64,000 nt of DNA from Thermoplasmata archaeon (GCA_027365105.1 DAHXNZ010000003.1:1-64000); one strand, 5' to 3'. Counted from the stretch's first letter, positions 16,889-25,680 are shown. Notes: generated by a model not told the origin, from the letters alone. Made by a program: numbers and translations.

Positions 16889-17581
16889 ATGGATCCCCCC
16901 CCTTTTAGCCGCGGGCGGGTAGGCGGGTGGGAGCACCCTGTGGAGTGCGCGGAGGGATGCGGCTGCGAGGTCCGCAAGGACGCGGCCCATGTTCGCACCA
17001 TCGATGGCGTGGAGCAGATTTTCTGCTGCTCGGACTGCGCCGATGTGTTTCAAGAAGGCCGCTCAGTAGAAGTTGCCGAGGCGCTTCGAAGGTACGTGCT
17101 CGCCGGTCAAACGACCGTAGACCATGGGTGCGGTGCGGGGTACTACACGCAGCTGCTGATGGAGTTTGTCGGGCCCCGGGGGACCGTCTACGCTGTGGAT
17201 GCGAACCCGGAACGCATCCAACAGGCTCGACGCCACTTGGGATGCAGGTTCGGACCGGAGGCCCCTGAGCGGGTTCGATTTCTGGACACCACCCGCTCCA
17301 TCCCGGAGAGTTCGGTCGACCTGATGTTGAGCAACAACGTCCTGTGCTGCGCGATCGATCGTTTGTCGGAGGTGAAGGAAATGATGCGCCTGCTCCGTCC
17401 CGCCGGATACGCGTATGTCCGCGTCAACAGCGTACGGGTGAAAGGGGTGGCTCCCATTGAGGACCGAGAGTGGAAAGCGCTCTTCTCAGGGTGGAACTGT
17501 CTCGATGAGGGTGCGGCAGGAACCATGCGGTGGAAGCTTCTGACTCGCCCCACCCTGACCGAGGGTTCAACCAGGCCTTGA
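16889..17581 (+). CDS. TRASH-like metal-binding domain fused to SAM methyltransferase
   Basis: 230 residues. Residues ~18-56 hold C20, C24, C26, C46, C47 and C50, a TRASH/YHS-like treble-clef pattern found in archaeal metal sensors and chaperones. Residues ~60-190 are a class I methyltransferase: VDHGCGAGYYTQLL, AVDANPERIQQARRHLG and LSNNVLCCAIDR, where C153-C154 is an additional vicinal pair. The cysteine content suggests methylation or sensing of a thiophilic element such as arsenic, selenium or mercury, which is inference. Base composition is less GC-rich than its neighbours, and it lies beside a dead transposase, suggesting recent acquisition. Confidence 0.7.
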   Translation: MDPPPFSRGRVGGWEHPVECAEGCGCEVRKDAAHVRTIDGVEQIFCCSDCADVFQEGRSVEVAEALRRYVLAGQTTVDHGCGAGYYTQLLMEFVGPRGTVYAVDANPERIQQARRHLGCRFGPEAPERVRFLDTTRSIPESSVDLMLSNNVLCCAIDRLSEVKEMMRLLRPAGYAYVRVNSVRVKGVAPIEDREWKALFSGWNCLDEGAAGTMRWKLLTRPTLTEGSTRP

Positions 17582-18261
17582 CCCGGGCGTTCCGGACCCC
17601 ACAGCACCCCACATAGGCACGGGGTGGGAAAGCCGGTTTCGTAACCAAAGCATGCCTCCGGAACCCCTCAGGCCCCTCATCAGCGTCCGTGACGGTTGTC
17701 CCGAAAAGTTCGCGTTGAGCAGCCGGGGCCCATCCGTCAAGGGGGGAGGCCCGCCCCTGCGCGCGCCCGCCGGTCTTGGCACCGTGGGGCCGGGAGACCC
17801 GCCAAGAGGTTCTGAATGCGGGTCTTAGCGCCCGGAGCCGGGGCGGCCGGGGACGGGCGATATGGGGTCCGTGTTTACCGTTGGATGGGTTGCCGTGCGA
17901 TGTGGCTCGGGCGGGATTCCTCTCCTCCTCGGGTAGTTTGCCGCCGATTCCCGTGAAGTGAGGAGGGCGGCTGCGAAGGGTCTCAGGGCCTCTCGAGCAC
18001 CGACGCCCTCCGAAGGAGTTGGTCGAGCAGTTCGGCTCGCGAGGGCCCGATGTGCATTTCTTCGCTCGCCGGGCCGGCCGCTTCTTCCGACGACGGATCG
18101 GCCCCTCGAATCACGCTCGTCTCATCGTTCCCTTTCCACCCCTCGGCTGGAGCCAAGCGTCGACTTCGATGGGGCCGAGGGTAGAACAAGCGCCCGGGCT
18201 TCGATGGTGCGGATCCCCACGCGCGGAACCCGGACATGCCCCGGCCAATCCTGGGCTGCCT
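17582..18261. other. 680-bp gap without a recognisable gene
   Basis: Short frames exist on both strands, but none has a family signature or a good start. It separates the TRASH-methyltransferase from the GT87-like gene and may be part of the same acquired or decayed segment. No tRNA or repeat was seen. Confidence 0.4.
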
Positions 18262-19644
18262 TCAGCTCTGGTTCGGCTCCGTTCTCGACCGCCACGGCAC
18301 GATCCAGGGGCGGGGAGAGGGGTGGTCCCGAAAGACGGTCCAGATGAATTGGACGAGAAGGAGAGTGACCGGGACACATAGGGCGACGAGCGCCCAGGTC
18401 CGGACTACCCCATAGATCGGGCTCGCATCCAGGCCGATCAGGTAGGGTCCGAGGGTTGGGTCGATGGGCGTCAGGAAGCGGAGCAGGAAGTCGTTGTTGA
18501 ATGCCAGGTAGACATAGGCCACGGCCGTGAACGCCCGGTAGAGGGCCCGGCGGCCGGAGTGCGCGACCGCCACGTCGAGGATACCCAGACCGAAGAGATA
18601 GATGAGATACTGTTCATACAGACCGAACCGGAGGAGAAGGAACACGATCGTCACGAGCAGGATCGGCCGGAGGAGGGTCTGGGTCTCGCCCGGTACGACC
18701 CAACGCGCTCCGAGGTAACCGGCCACTACGACTCCCGGGGCCCAGAGGTTACGGGCGACACTGAGCAGATACGGCACCCCCGAGAAGCTCGGAAGGAGCG
18801 GCCCGGCGGTCAGGATGCCCACCCAGCTCATCCCGCCCCCTCCCCCCTGGGTCTGCGAGGCCGAGGCCGCGAGAAGGTTGGTGACCCCCCACCCGAGCGC
18901 AGCGAACGTTGCAAAGGTGACCGCGACCGGAATGAGGACCCCGATTCCCGCGACCCACCGGCGCCATCCCCGCTCGGCGAAGAACTCGAACGGGAGATAG
19001 ATGAAGGTGATCCATTTGATGAAGATCCCCCAGCCGTCCAGCACGCATCGGGTCAACGAGTCCCGGAAGGCTAGCGAGGCCAGGATCACAGCGAGAACGA
19101 TGGGGTCGAACTGGCCCCAGACGGCGGAGATCAGGATGGCGTACGGGAACAGCGACCAGGCCGTCATGGCGCGGAGCGCCGGGGCGAGGCGACCGGTCCA
19201 TCCGCCGACGAGGCGGTAGAGAAGGTAGGCGTCCAGGACATCGCAGAGGATCGCCGGCTGCTTGAGGAAGAAATAGAGGACGAATCGGTTGCCCCCGCCG
19301 ATGCCCATCCAGAGGCGGTACAGCCCGCCGATCAGCAGGGGCCAAAACGGGAGATACGCGGCCGATGGGAGTTCCTGATTGAGGTAGGAGAAACTGACGC
19401 CCGGGACCGGCGGCCAGAAGGCATACGGATTGGCCCCCACAGCCACGGCATGCGCCGTCCGAATCCAAACCTCGAAGTCGTACGGGTGGCCCGTCCAGAA
19501 AGAGAACGCCTCCCGGATCACAAGTCCGACGAGGAGGACCCCAGCGGCTCGGCGGGTCAGGCGGAAACGTCGCGCGCCCGGCGGAGGGAACGCCGGATCC
19601 CCGCCCGAGGCCCGGGGAGTCTCCCCGGGCGCAGGGCCGGTCAT
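18262..19644 (-). CDS. Multi-pass membrane glycosyltransferase (GT87/DUF2029-like mannosyltransferase)
   Basis: 460 residues with about 10-12 membrane helices after a Pro/Arg-rich N-terminal tail of ~25 residues. The first extracytoplasmic loop has HPYDFEVWIRTAHAVAVGANPY, typical of polyprenol-phosphate-sugar-dependent GT-C enzymes with a catalytic acidic residue in loop 1. Later AVWGQFDPIVL matches the WGQxDp segment common in this class. It would transfer a sugar from a lipid carrier on the outer face of the membrane. The acceptor is unknown. It is divergent from the GT4 gene across a 540-bp gap. Confidence 0.7.
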   Translation of the reverse strand: MTGPAPGETPRASGGDPAFPPPGARRFRLTRRAAGVLLVGLVIREAFSFWTGHPYDFEVWIRTAHAVAVGANPYAFWPPVPGVSFSYLNQELPSAAYLPFWPLLIGGLYRLWMGIGGGNRFVLYFFLKQPAILCDVLDAYLLYRLVGGWTGRLAPALRAMTAWSLFPYAILISAVWGQFDPIVLAVILASLAFRDSLTRCVLDGWGIFIKWITFIYLPFEFFAERGWRRWVAGIGVLIPVAVTFATFAALGWGVTNLLAASASQTQGGGGGMSWVGILTAGPLLPSFSGVPYLLSVARNLWAPGVVVAGYLGARWVVPGETQTLLRPILLVTIVFLLLRFGLYEQYLIYLFGLGILDVAVAHSGRRALYRAFTAVAYVYLAFNNDFLLRFLTPIDPTLGPYLIGLDASPIYGVVRTWALVALCVPVTLLLVQFIWTVFRDHPSPRPWIVPWRSRTEPNQS

Positions 19645-20068
19645 GCTGAACGCGAGCCGTGAAGGCCCTTAAGCCCTGTAGTCCGGCACCCTGCCGGGTC
19701 TCCTACGGGGCCGAATTTTGACCTTCTCCGGTCGACCCCACCAACGGCGAGTTCGGAAGTCGGGTTCATCCCGGTACGGCCATGCCGTCATGGAAGGACC
19801 CCCCCTCCCCCCGGCCGGGGGGACCGACCGGTGCGGGGGCTCGGGAGCCCCTGGCGACCACCTGCTGATCCACCCTCATGGACCTCGGCGGCGTCCGGCG
19901 CTCCGATCAGGGCGCGAGCCTCGGACCGAGATCCATCGGGCTGGAGCGTCGGTGGGTTGGGATTGGGACTGGGATCACGACAGGGCTCGGTCGGACCTTC
20001 TCCAGCTCTGACCGGTCGGTTCTGTCACCCGCGGGACCGGCACGGCCCTCTCCTCCCAAGCCTCCCCC

Positions 20069-20074
20069 ATATAG
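20069..20074 (+). promoter_or_regulatory. TATA box upstream of the GT4 gene
   Basis: ATATAG inside CCCCCATATAGCACC, 26 nt before an ATG at 20100. In archaea this spacing places the transcript start at or next to that ATG. Confidence 0.45.
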
Positions 20075-20099
20075 CACCGGACGGCACTCCCCTCAGCCG

Positions 20100-20180
20100 A
20101 TGCGGTCCGAGGGAAGAAGGCCGAGGGGCCGCGCAGGCCCGGTCGAACCCCGGAGTCCACCGGATCCCTCCGGAGCTTGA
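20100..20180 (+). CDS. Short upstream ORF (26 codons) before the GT4 gene
   Basis: ATG 20100 to TGA 20178-20180 encodes 26 residues rich in Arg, Pro and Gly with no similarity to known proteins. It starts about 26 nt after a TATA box, as a leaderless message would, and ends 4 nt before the GT4 ATG (TGA-ACCG-ATG). This arrangement would let terminating ribosomes re-initiate on GT4. It could be chance in GC-rich sequence, so translation is unproven. Confidence 0.3.
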   Translation: MRSEGRRPRGRAGPVEPRSPPDPSGA

Positions 20181-20184
20181 ACCG

Positions 20185-21333
20185 ATGCGGGTCCTCCTCG
20201 CGGCCCAACGCTTCCCTCCGGCGATCGGCGGGGTGGACCGGCATGTCGAGGCGCTCGCTCGGCGGCTGCCGGCCGAAGGCATCGAACCGGTCGTGGTCAC
20301 CACCGATCTCCGCACTCCGCGCCCCTGGACCCGATGGACCATCGCCGAGTTGCCGCCCCCGGACCGGTATCCGGTCTTCCGGCATCGTCCGTTCCTCGCC
20401 CTGCCGCTTCCGAACGACCTCGGGGTGGTTTCCCCGGGGATGCTGCGCCGCTTGCTGAGCGAACCGGGCGCCCTGGTGCATGCCCACGGCTTTGCCCAGT
20501 TTCCGACCTGGGCCGGATCGCTCGCTTCAACCCTGCGACGGAGGCCGCTCGTCGTGACTCCGCACTCCGACCCGGGCCGGCCCCGGTGGGGTCGGGCCGG
20601 GTTCGACGCACTGGTGCGGTGGGGCACGTTGGACCGGGCCCGCCGAGTCATCGCCGAGACCCAGATGGAGCGGGAGTTCCTCTCCCGGATCGGCGTACCG
20701 AACGACCGCCTCCGGGTCATTCCGGGCGGAATCGACCTCTCGACCTGCCCACCGGCGGCACCGAGGGAACCTCCGGCCAACGCCCCCCTTCGGATCCTCT
20801 TTGTCGGCCGGGTCGAGTTCGAGCAGAAGGGGGTCGACGTGCTGCTGGACGCCGCCCAACGGCTGGCCCGACGGACCGACCTGGAGTGGCGGATCGTGGG
20901 AGAGATCTGGGTCCCGCCGGAGGTCCTGGCGGTTCGGACGGCCCGGCTGCCCCCGTCGGTCCGGCTCGTCGTGACCGGGCGTCGATCCGAGTCGGAACTC
21001 GACCAGGAGTACCGAACCGCCGACCTCCTGGTCGTCCCCTCCCGGTTCGAGCCGTTCGGTCTGGTGCTCCTCGAGGGGCTGGCCCGTGGCCTCCCAATCA
21101 TTGCGAGCCGGGTGGGAGGGATGCCCGAGATTATCGGGGAGAGCGGGACGGCCCTCTGGGTTCCTCCCGGGGACCCCGCCGCCTTGGCCGAGGCTGTCGA
21201 GCGACTGGCCGACGATCCGGCCCTGCGTCGCCGGATGGGATCCGCCGGCCGCCATCGGGCCGAGGCGTTCGACTGGGCGCGGAGAATCCCCGAGGTGGCC
21301 CGGGTCTACCGGGAAGCCGTCGCCGAAGGCTGA
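20185..21333 (+). CDS. Family 4 glycosyltransferase (GT-B)
   Basis: 382 residues from ATG 20185. The N-terminal Rossmann half begins MRVLLAAQRFPPAIGGVDRH, the usual GT4 start with the Gly-Gly loop. The C-terminal half has LRILFVGRVEFEQKGVDVLL, then the nucleotide-sugar site FEPFGLVLLEGLARGLP (E-x7-E motif) and ASRVGGMPEII. It transfers a sugar from a nucleotide donor with retention, in the cytoplasm or at the membrane surface. A small membrane protein gene starts 2 nt after its stop. Part of the glycan accessory region. Confidence 0.88.
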   Translation: MRVLLAAQRFPPAIGGVDRHVEALARRLPAEGIEPVVVTTDLRTPRPWTRWTIAELPPPDRYPVFRHRPFLALPLPNDLGVVSPGMLRRLLSEPGALVHAHGFAQFPTWAGSLASTLRRRPLVVTPHSDPGRPRWGRAGFDALVRWGTLDRARRVIAETQMEREFLSRIGVPNDRLRVIPGGIDLSTCPPAAPREPPANAPLRILFVGRVEFEQKGVDVLLDAAQRLARRTDLEWRIVGEIWVPPEVLAVRTARLPPSVRLVVTGRRSESELDQEYRTADLLVVPSRFEPFGLVLLEGLARGLPIIASRVGGMPEIIGESGTALWVPPGDPAALAEAVERLADDPALRRRMGSAGRHRAEAFDWARRIPEVARVYREAVAEG

Positions 21334-21335
21334 AT

Positions 21336-21836
21336 ATGGGCATCCAGCATAAGGCGGGGCCCCGTTTTCCGGGGGCGGTGACAGCTCGGCGGCAGACGCT
21401 CGGCCTGCTCGAGGGCACGGCCATTGCCGGCGCCGCCGGGGCCGCCCTGGTCGGGTCGGTCGTCACGGTCGGGGCCACCGGCGCTGCGGCCTGCGATTCC
21501 TATCCCGGCTGTCTCTTGAGCCCCTCGGGTCTCGTCGCCGGGATTCATGTCGTCGGCGCCGGACTCCTGCTGCTGCTGGCGCTCGCCTCGCTCATCCTGG
21601 CCCTCGCGGTCCGTTCGACCGCCCGGCAGCCGACCCGGTGGGCCGTGGCCGCCCTGTTGGTGCTGGTCGGGATGGCCGCGTTGGGCAGCGCCTTTGCGGC
21701 GGGGGCCCTCCCCACGTCGCTCGCGCCGGTCCAGTACGGATTCCTGACGGCCCTGGTGGCCCTCGATGTGGGCCTGGCCGTGGCCACCCACCGGGAGCGG
21801 CGCCCTCGGCTCAGTCCGCACGGCCCGGGCGCCTAA
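21336..21836 (+). CDS. Four-helix membrane protein, possible half-size CtaA (heme A synthase)-like
   Basis: 166 residues, about four membrane helices (residues ~27-48, 66-92, 103-124, 130-151). Between helices 1 and 2 lies CDSYPGC (C53, C59), followed by IHVVGAG with H71 in helix 2. This resembles the Cys-x-x-W-P-x-C and heme-ligand His of CtaA/Cox15, and compact four-helix versions exist in archaea. However, helix 4 lacks the second conserved histidine, so catalytic function is doubtful. The start is 2 nt after the GT4 stop, so it could equally be a glycan-linked membrane protein. Confidence 0.35.
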   Translation: MGIQHKAGPRFPGAVTARRQTLGLLEGTAIAGAAGAALVGSVVTVGATGAAACDSYPGCLLSPSGLVAGIHVVGAGLLLLLALASLILALAVRSTARQPTRWAVAALLVLVGMAALGSAFAAGALPTSLAPVQYGFLTALVALDVGLAVATHRERRPRLSPHGPGA

Positions 21837-23569
21837 CTCCGGTTTTCCCGGGCCAGCCAGTCGCGCAGCGGGCGGAAGTACTCGAGGAGCCCGGCCGCGT
21901 CCATCCGGCGCTCTCCGGTGACCGATTCGAGCGCTTCCGGCCACGGCCGGCCCTGCCCCATCTCCATCATCGTGCGGAGTTTCGCGCCGGCCTCCCGGTC
22001 GCCGTAGATCGTGAACTCATGGAGGGGACCGTCCCACCCGGAAGCGCGGGCGAGGGCGCGATGCATCTGGAACTGGAGAATGTAGGCCAGGAAGTACCTC
22101 AAGTACGGCACGCTCGCCGGAATGTGGTACTTCGCCCCCGCGTCGAACGCGACCGGATCCCGGGATCCTGGTGGAGCGATCCCCTGGTACTCCTGGCGGA
22201 GCGCCCACCACTCCGTGGTGAGCCGGTCGGGAGCGACCCGACCCGAAAAGACCTCCCAGCGCCATCGATCGACCGCAATGCTGAACGGAAGGAATGGCAC
22301 CTTGTCGAGGGCGATCCGGAGCAGGGCGCCCAGCGGGGACGGAGGGGGGGCCTCGCCCGGCATGAGGCCGATCCGGGTGAGGTAGGTCGGGGTCACGCTG
22401 AGCCCGATCAGGTCGCCGAGGGCCTCATGGAACCCGTCGTGCGCGCTGTCCCGGAAGAGGAACGGTTGCTTTCGGCAGGCGAGCTGATAGTAGGTGTGTC
22501 CGAGTTCGTGGTGGATGACCTGGAACTCCTCCCCGGTGGTTTCGATGCACATCTTGATGCGTACGTCCTGATCGAAGTCTACGTCCCAGGCACTCGCGTG
22601 GCAGACCACCTCCCGGTCCGTCGGGCGGGAGAACATCGAGCGCTCCCAGAAGGTGGCCGGCAACGGCTCGAAGCCGATTGAGGTGAAGAACCTCTCCGCG
22701 TAGCGCACCATTTCCTTGGGGTCAGAGATACGGGCGCGCAGGGCCTCGGTCAGATCCGGCCCTCCCGAGAGCCCGGCCGGGGCGATCCGGTGGCTGAGCG
22801 ACTCCCAGGACTGGGCCCACATGTTCCCGAGCAGATGGGCGGGGATCGGGCCCTGCGACGGGACAAGGTCGCCGTAGCGCTCGCGGAGCCGGCGCCGGAC
22901 CCAGGTGTGGAGCTCCCGGTAGAGCGGAGCGACCTGGTCCCAGAGCCGCTGGACTTCCATCGCGAGATCGGCCGGGGACATGTCGTAGCGGGAACGCCAC
23001 ATCTCTCCCGTATCGGCAAACCCGAGCTCCCGGGCCCCGCGGTTGGCGAGGTCCACATACCGGAGGAAGTCGGCCTGCATCGGCCGGCCCACCTCGTGCC
23101 ATCCGACCCACACCGCCTCCAACAGCGAGGGGTCGTCGTGTTCCGAGAGGATCCGGGAGAGCCCTTCGAGGTCCAGCGGTTCCGCCCGGCCCGGCAGGGC
23201 GACCCGGAAGGTCGCATAGCGGCTCTCCATCGCCGCCACCCGGTGCGCCAGCTCCTCGGACTCCCCCGGGCCGGAGGGCGCCACCAGCGGCTGGGAGAGC
23301 CGGAGCAGGAGCCCCTTGCGACGCAGCTCGGGCGGCAGTCGCGCCGAGTCGTACCGCGTCCAGGCCCGCGCCATCTCGACGGAGGCCCGGACCCGACGGG
23401 CAAAGGCCCGGGCGGCCAGGTCGTCGGTATCGACCGAGAGGTGGGTCGCATGGACCCACTCGGCTCGCTGGCTCTCGATCGAAAGGTCCAGCAGGCGGGC
23501 TTCCGCATGCCGAAGGAAAGCCTCCGCCGTTTCGCCCACCGCGCTCCCGCCCCCGTCGGCCGCCCTCAT
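21833..23569 (-). CDS. M2-family metallopeptidase (ACE-like peptidyl-dipeptidase)
   Basis: 578 residues, the size of one ACE domain. The zinc site is HHELGH (H354, E355, H358) with the third ligand E382 in GFHEALGD. The segment QPFLFRDSAHDGFHEA closely follows the M2 pattern. No signal peptide or membrane anchor, so it is probably cytoplasmic and trims dipeptides from peptide C-termini, for example downstream of the proteasome. M2 rather than M3 or M32 is chosen because of the spacing and sequence after HExxH. It converges on the preceding gene with a 4-bp overlap. Confidence 0.85.
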   Translation of the reverse strand: MRAADGGGSAVGETAEAFLRHAEARLLDLSIESQRAEWVHATHLSVDTDDLAARAFARRVRASVEMARAWTRYDSARLPPELRRKGLLLRLSQPLVAPSGPGESEELAHRVAAMESRYATFRVALPGRAEPLDLEGLSRILSEHDDPSLLEAVWVGWHEVGRPMQADFLRYVDLANRGARELGFADTGEMWRSRYDMSPADLAMEVQRLWDQVAPLYRELHTWVRRRLRERYGDLVPSQGPIPAHLLGNMWAQSWESLSHRIAPAGLSGGPDLTEALRARISDPKEMVRYAERFFTSIGFEPLPATFWERSMFSRPTDREVVCHASAWDVDFDQDVRIKMCIETTGEEFQVIHHELGHTYYQLACRKQPFLFRDSAHDGFHEALGDLIGLSVTPTYLTRIGLMPGEAPPPSPLGALLRIALDKVPFLPFSIAVDRWRWEVFSGRVAPDRLTTEWWALRQEYQGIAPPGSRDPVAFDAGAKYHIPASVPYLRYFLAYILQFQMHRALARASGWDGPLHEFTIYGDREAGAKLRTMMEMGQGRPWPEALESVTGERRMDAAGLLEYFRPLRDWLARENRS

Positions 23570-24147
23570 GTTCGACGGAGGCCGGACCGGCCTATTACCA
23601 CTGGCCTTCGACGTCCCGGGGTCGAACTCGGCGTTCCTGACGAGACCTCCGTTTAAGTAGGAGCGACCCGGCTAGGGCATCGGGAGGGGGCGATTTCCGA
23701 TACCCACATGGCGGGCTCCAGCCTCACCGCCGGCCCGGCCCCGCCGATCCGCGGCACCGTCGCCATCGGGAAGGCAATCCCCCAGGGGATAGGGCTGCGG
23801 CCTCGGCTCAGCCTCGAGGCGGCGGCAACCTTTGCGGTTGAGATCGATACGGCGAGGGTCCGGGCCGCGACCGAGGGTCGAAACTTCGTGTACACCATCC
23901 GCTGGCACTAACGAGGCGGGCGGCGGGTCCGAGGGACTCCGGAACGGATGGAATGCCACGGGCCGGAATCCGGCGGGCCGCCGATCCGGCCTCAACCCCC
24001 GTCCGAGCCCACCCCCACCGAGCGTCTCGCGACACCACCTCCCGGCGCGCGGCGGCCGGTCCAACGCGCCGGAGCGTCCGGGGGTCGCCGTCGCCCGGAC
24101 CAAGGGCACGGCCCCCGATGGGCGGAGTCCGGCCCGGACCCTCTCCG
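23570..24147. other. 578-bp gap without a recognisable gene
   Basis: Contains the promoter of the M2 peptidase at its left side. A 67-codon frame at 23708-23911 (+) exists but has no family features, and I do not call it. No tRNA, repeat or terminator was identified. Confidence 0.4.
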
Positions 24148-24624
24148 TCATGGCGATTTCCCCGGCCGGGCCGACGGGCCGGAGGAGCCCGGAGAGCCCG
24201 ACGTGGGCGCCCGGCGGAGCAGCCCTTCCTTTGAAAGCGCATCGGCGCGCCGGTTGGCGTCCCGCGGAACCCAACGGAATCGAACCTCTTCAAACCCTTG
24301 CGCCAGTTCCATCAGCCGATCGTGGAGGGGTTTCAGGTGGGCGGTTCGGACGGCGTACTCCCCGGTCGACTGCCGGATGACGAGCTGGCTGTCGCCCCGG
24401 ACCTCGACCGGGCCGGAGTAGCCGGACCGGGCCAGAAACTCGAGCGCCCGGATCGCTCCGAGATACTCGGCGACATTGTTGGTGGCGGTGGGCGCGTTCG
24501 GGCGGACGGCGAGGCCGCACTCCTCCCGGTCCCGGCCCTCGCCTTCGATCGTAAATCCGTAGGCGGCGACGCCTCCCCCCCGGGCCGGCTCGCAGGCTCC
24601 GTCGAAATGGACGACGACCGGCAC
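24148..24624 (-). CDS. Ribonuclease HI-family protein
   Basis: 158 residues from GTG 24624, preceded by GGAGGGAGG. RNase H active-site carboxylates are all present: Asp in HFDGACEP, Glu in NNVAEYLGA, Asp in VRGDSQLVIRQ, and Asp in VPRDANRRADALS. The form NNxAEY and the length match the compact archaeal/Sulfolobus-type RNase HI. It degrades RNA in RNA-DNA hybrids. The last ~20 residues are a Ser/Gly/Pro tail. The frame stays open upstream across the divergent promoter region, but the ribosome site and family alignment support this start. Confidence 0.88.
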   Translation of the reverse strand: MPVVVHFDGACEPARGGGVAAYGFTIEGEGRDREECGLAVRPNAPTATNNVAEYLGAIRALEFLARSGYSGPVEVRGDSQLVIRQSTGEYAVRTAHLKPLHDRLMELAQGFEEVRFRWVPRDANRRADALSKEGLLRRAPTSGSPGSSGPSARPGKSP

Positions 24625-24727
24625 CGGATCCCTCCCTCCGTCCGCCGGAGGGGCGAGTCTCCGCCGGGTCCGGGGGGGGTACGGATGGACCCATAGGTTC
24701 ATGAGGTACGAGCTCCACTCACGGACC

Positions 24728-25159
24728 ATGGAACCCGTAGCGACGCCGACCGCCCCCCCACGGCGGAACCGCCCTCTCGGAGTGACGATCCTGGCCGTCA
24801 TCATGGCCCTTTTGGGCGTGATCCTTCTCCTGGTCGGGCTTGTGGGCCTCGTCCTGGTCATCGGTTCGGTGATTATTCCCGTGGGCCTGGCCGGCTTCCA
24901 GTTCTTCGGCCTCAGCGCCTCGCTGGGCTTCGCCATCCTCTTCCTCCTCGGGATTGTGACGCTCGTCCTCGCGGTCGGTCTCTGGCACCAACGCGAGTGG
25001 GCGCTCATTCTCGCCATCATCATCCTCCTCATCGAAGCCGCGAGCGGGATCTACTCGTTCGTCAAGGGCGGAAGCACCGCGTACGGCGACCTGACCACCC
25101 CGGTCATCGAGATCCTCATCCTGCTCTACCTGGTCGCAGTCCGGCGCCACTTCCATTAG
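24728..25159 (+). CDS. Small integral membrane protein (about four TM), unknown function
   Basis: 143 residues from ATG 24728. A Pro/Arg-rich N-terminus (PPRRNRPLG, positively charged, cytoplasmic) is followed by hydrophobic helices at ~25-55, 60-85, 90-108 and 120-138. The form NRPLGVTILAVI resembles widespread small membrane proteins of unknown role. It is divergent from RNase HI and 43 nt upstream of the cyclophilin gene on the same strand. Confidence 0.6.
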   Translation: MEPVATPTAPPRRNRPLGVTILAVIMALLGVILLLVGLVGLVLVIGSVIIPVGLAGFQFFGLSASLGFAILFLLGIVTLVLAVGLWHQREWALILAIIILLIEAASGIYSFVKGGSTAYGDLTTPVIEILILLYLVAVRRHFH

Positions 25160-25202
25160 ACCCCCCCGCCATCGCTAAGGGGCCGGGGGGCCTTCCGGCG
25201 GC

Positions 25203-25673
25203 ATGGCGAACCCACTGGCCACCCTCCGGACGACCCAAGGCGACGTGAAGATCGAACTCTACCGGGACCGCGCCCCGAAGACCACGGAGAATTTCCTCAC
25301 CCTCGTGCGCAAGGGGTTCTACAACGGCCTGACGTTCCACCGGGTCATCCCCGGATTCATGGTCCAGACCGGCTGTCCGAAGGGCGATGGGACGGGAGGA
25401 CCGGGCTACGAGATCAAGGACGAGTTCCACCCGGAGCTCCGGCACGACGCCCCGGGCGTGGTCTCGATGGCCAACGCCGGCCCCAACACCGGAGGGAGCC
25501 AGTTCTTCATCACCCTCGCGAAGACCCCTTGGCTCGACCAGAAGCACGCGATCTTCGGCCGGGTCCGTTCGGGTCAGGACGTGGTCGAGAAGATCGCCAA
25601 TGTGCCGCGCGACAGCCACGACCGACCCAAGAGCCCCGTCCGGATCGTCGAGATCACGGTCGCGGGCGCTTAG
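25203..25673 (+). CDS. Cyclophilin-type peptidyl-prolyl cis-trans isomerase
   Basis: 156 residues, a single cyclophilin domain with no signal peptide, so cytoplasmic. Active-site segments are FHRVIPGFMVQTG (catalytic Arg, Phe and Gln), ANAGPNTGGSQFFIT and WLDQKHAIFGRV, where the usual Trp/His for cyclosporin contact is His. It accelerates proline isomerisation during folding. The convergent DHA2 transporter ends 7 bp downstream. Confidence 0.93.
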   Translation: MANPLATLRTTQGDVKIELYRDRAPKTTENFLTLVRKGFYNGLTFHRVIPGFMVQTGCPKGDGTGGPGYEIKDEFHPELRHDAPGVVSMANAGPNTGGSQFFITLAKTPWLDQKHAIFGRVRSGQDVVEKIANVPRDSHDRPKSPVRIVEITVAGA

Positions 25674-25680
25674 GGCCGAA

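Larger units (their letters stand above)
19645..20184. other. 540-bp divergent intergenic region between GT87-like and GT4 genes
   Basis: Holds promoters for both flanking genes and, near its right end, a TATA box and a short upstream open frame (separate entries). The rest shows no gene, RNA or repeat that I can identify. Confidence 0.4.

Noticed and set aside
19740-19800. tRNA-like GGGTTCATCCC segment
   Set aside because: No matching acceptor, D or anticodon arms could be built around it.
23605-23650. tRNA-like GTTCGA segment on the minus strand
   Set aside because: The flanking bases do not form a T stem, and no anticodon arm is present upstream.
23708-23911. 67-codon frame in the gap before RNase HI
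   Set aside because: No family features, no ribosome site or TATA box at a proper distance, and no neighbour coupling.
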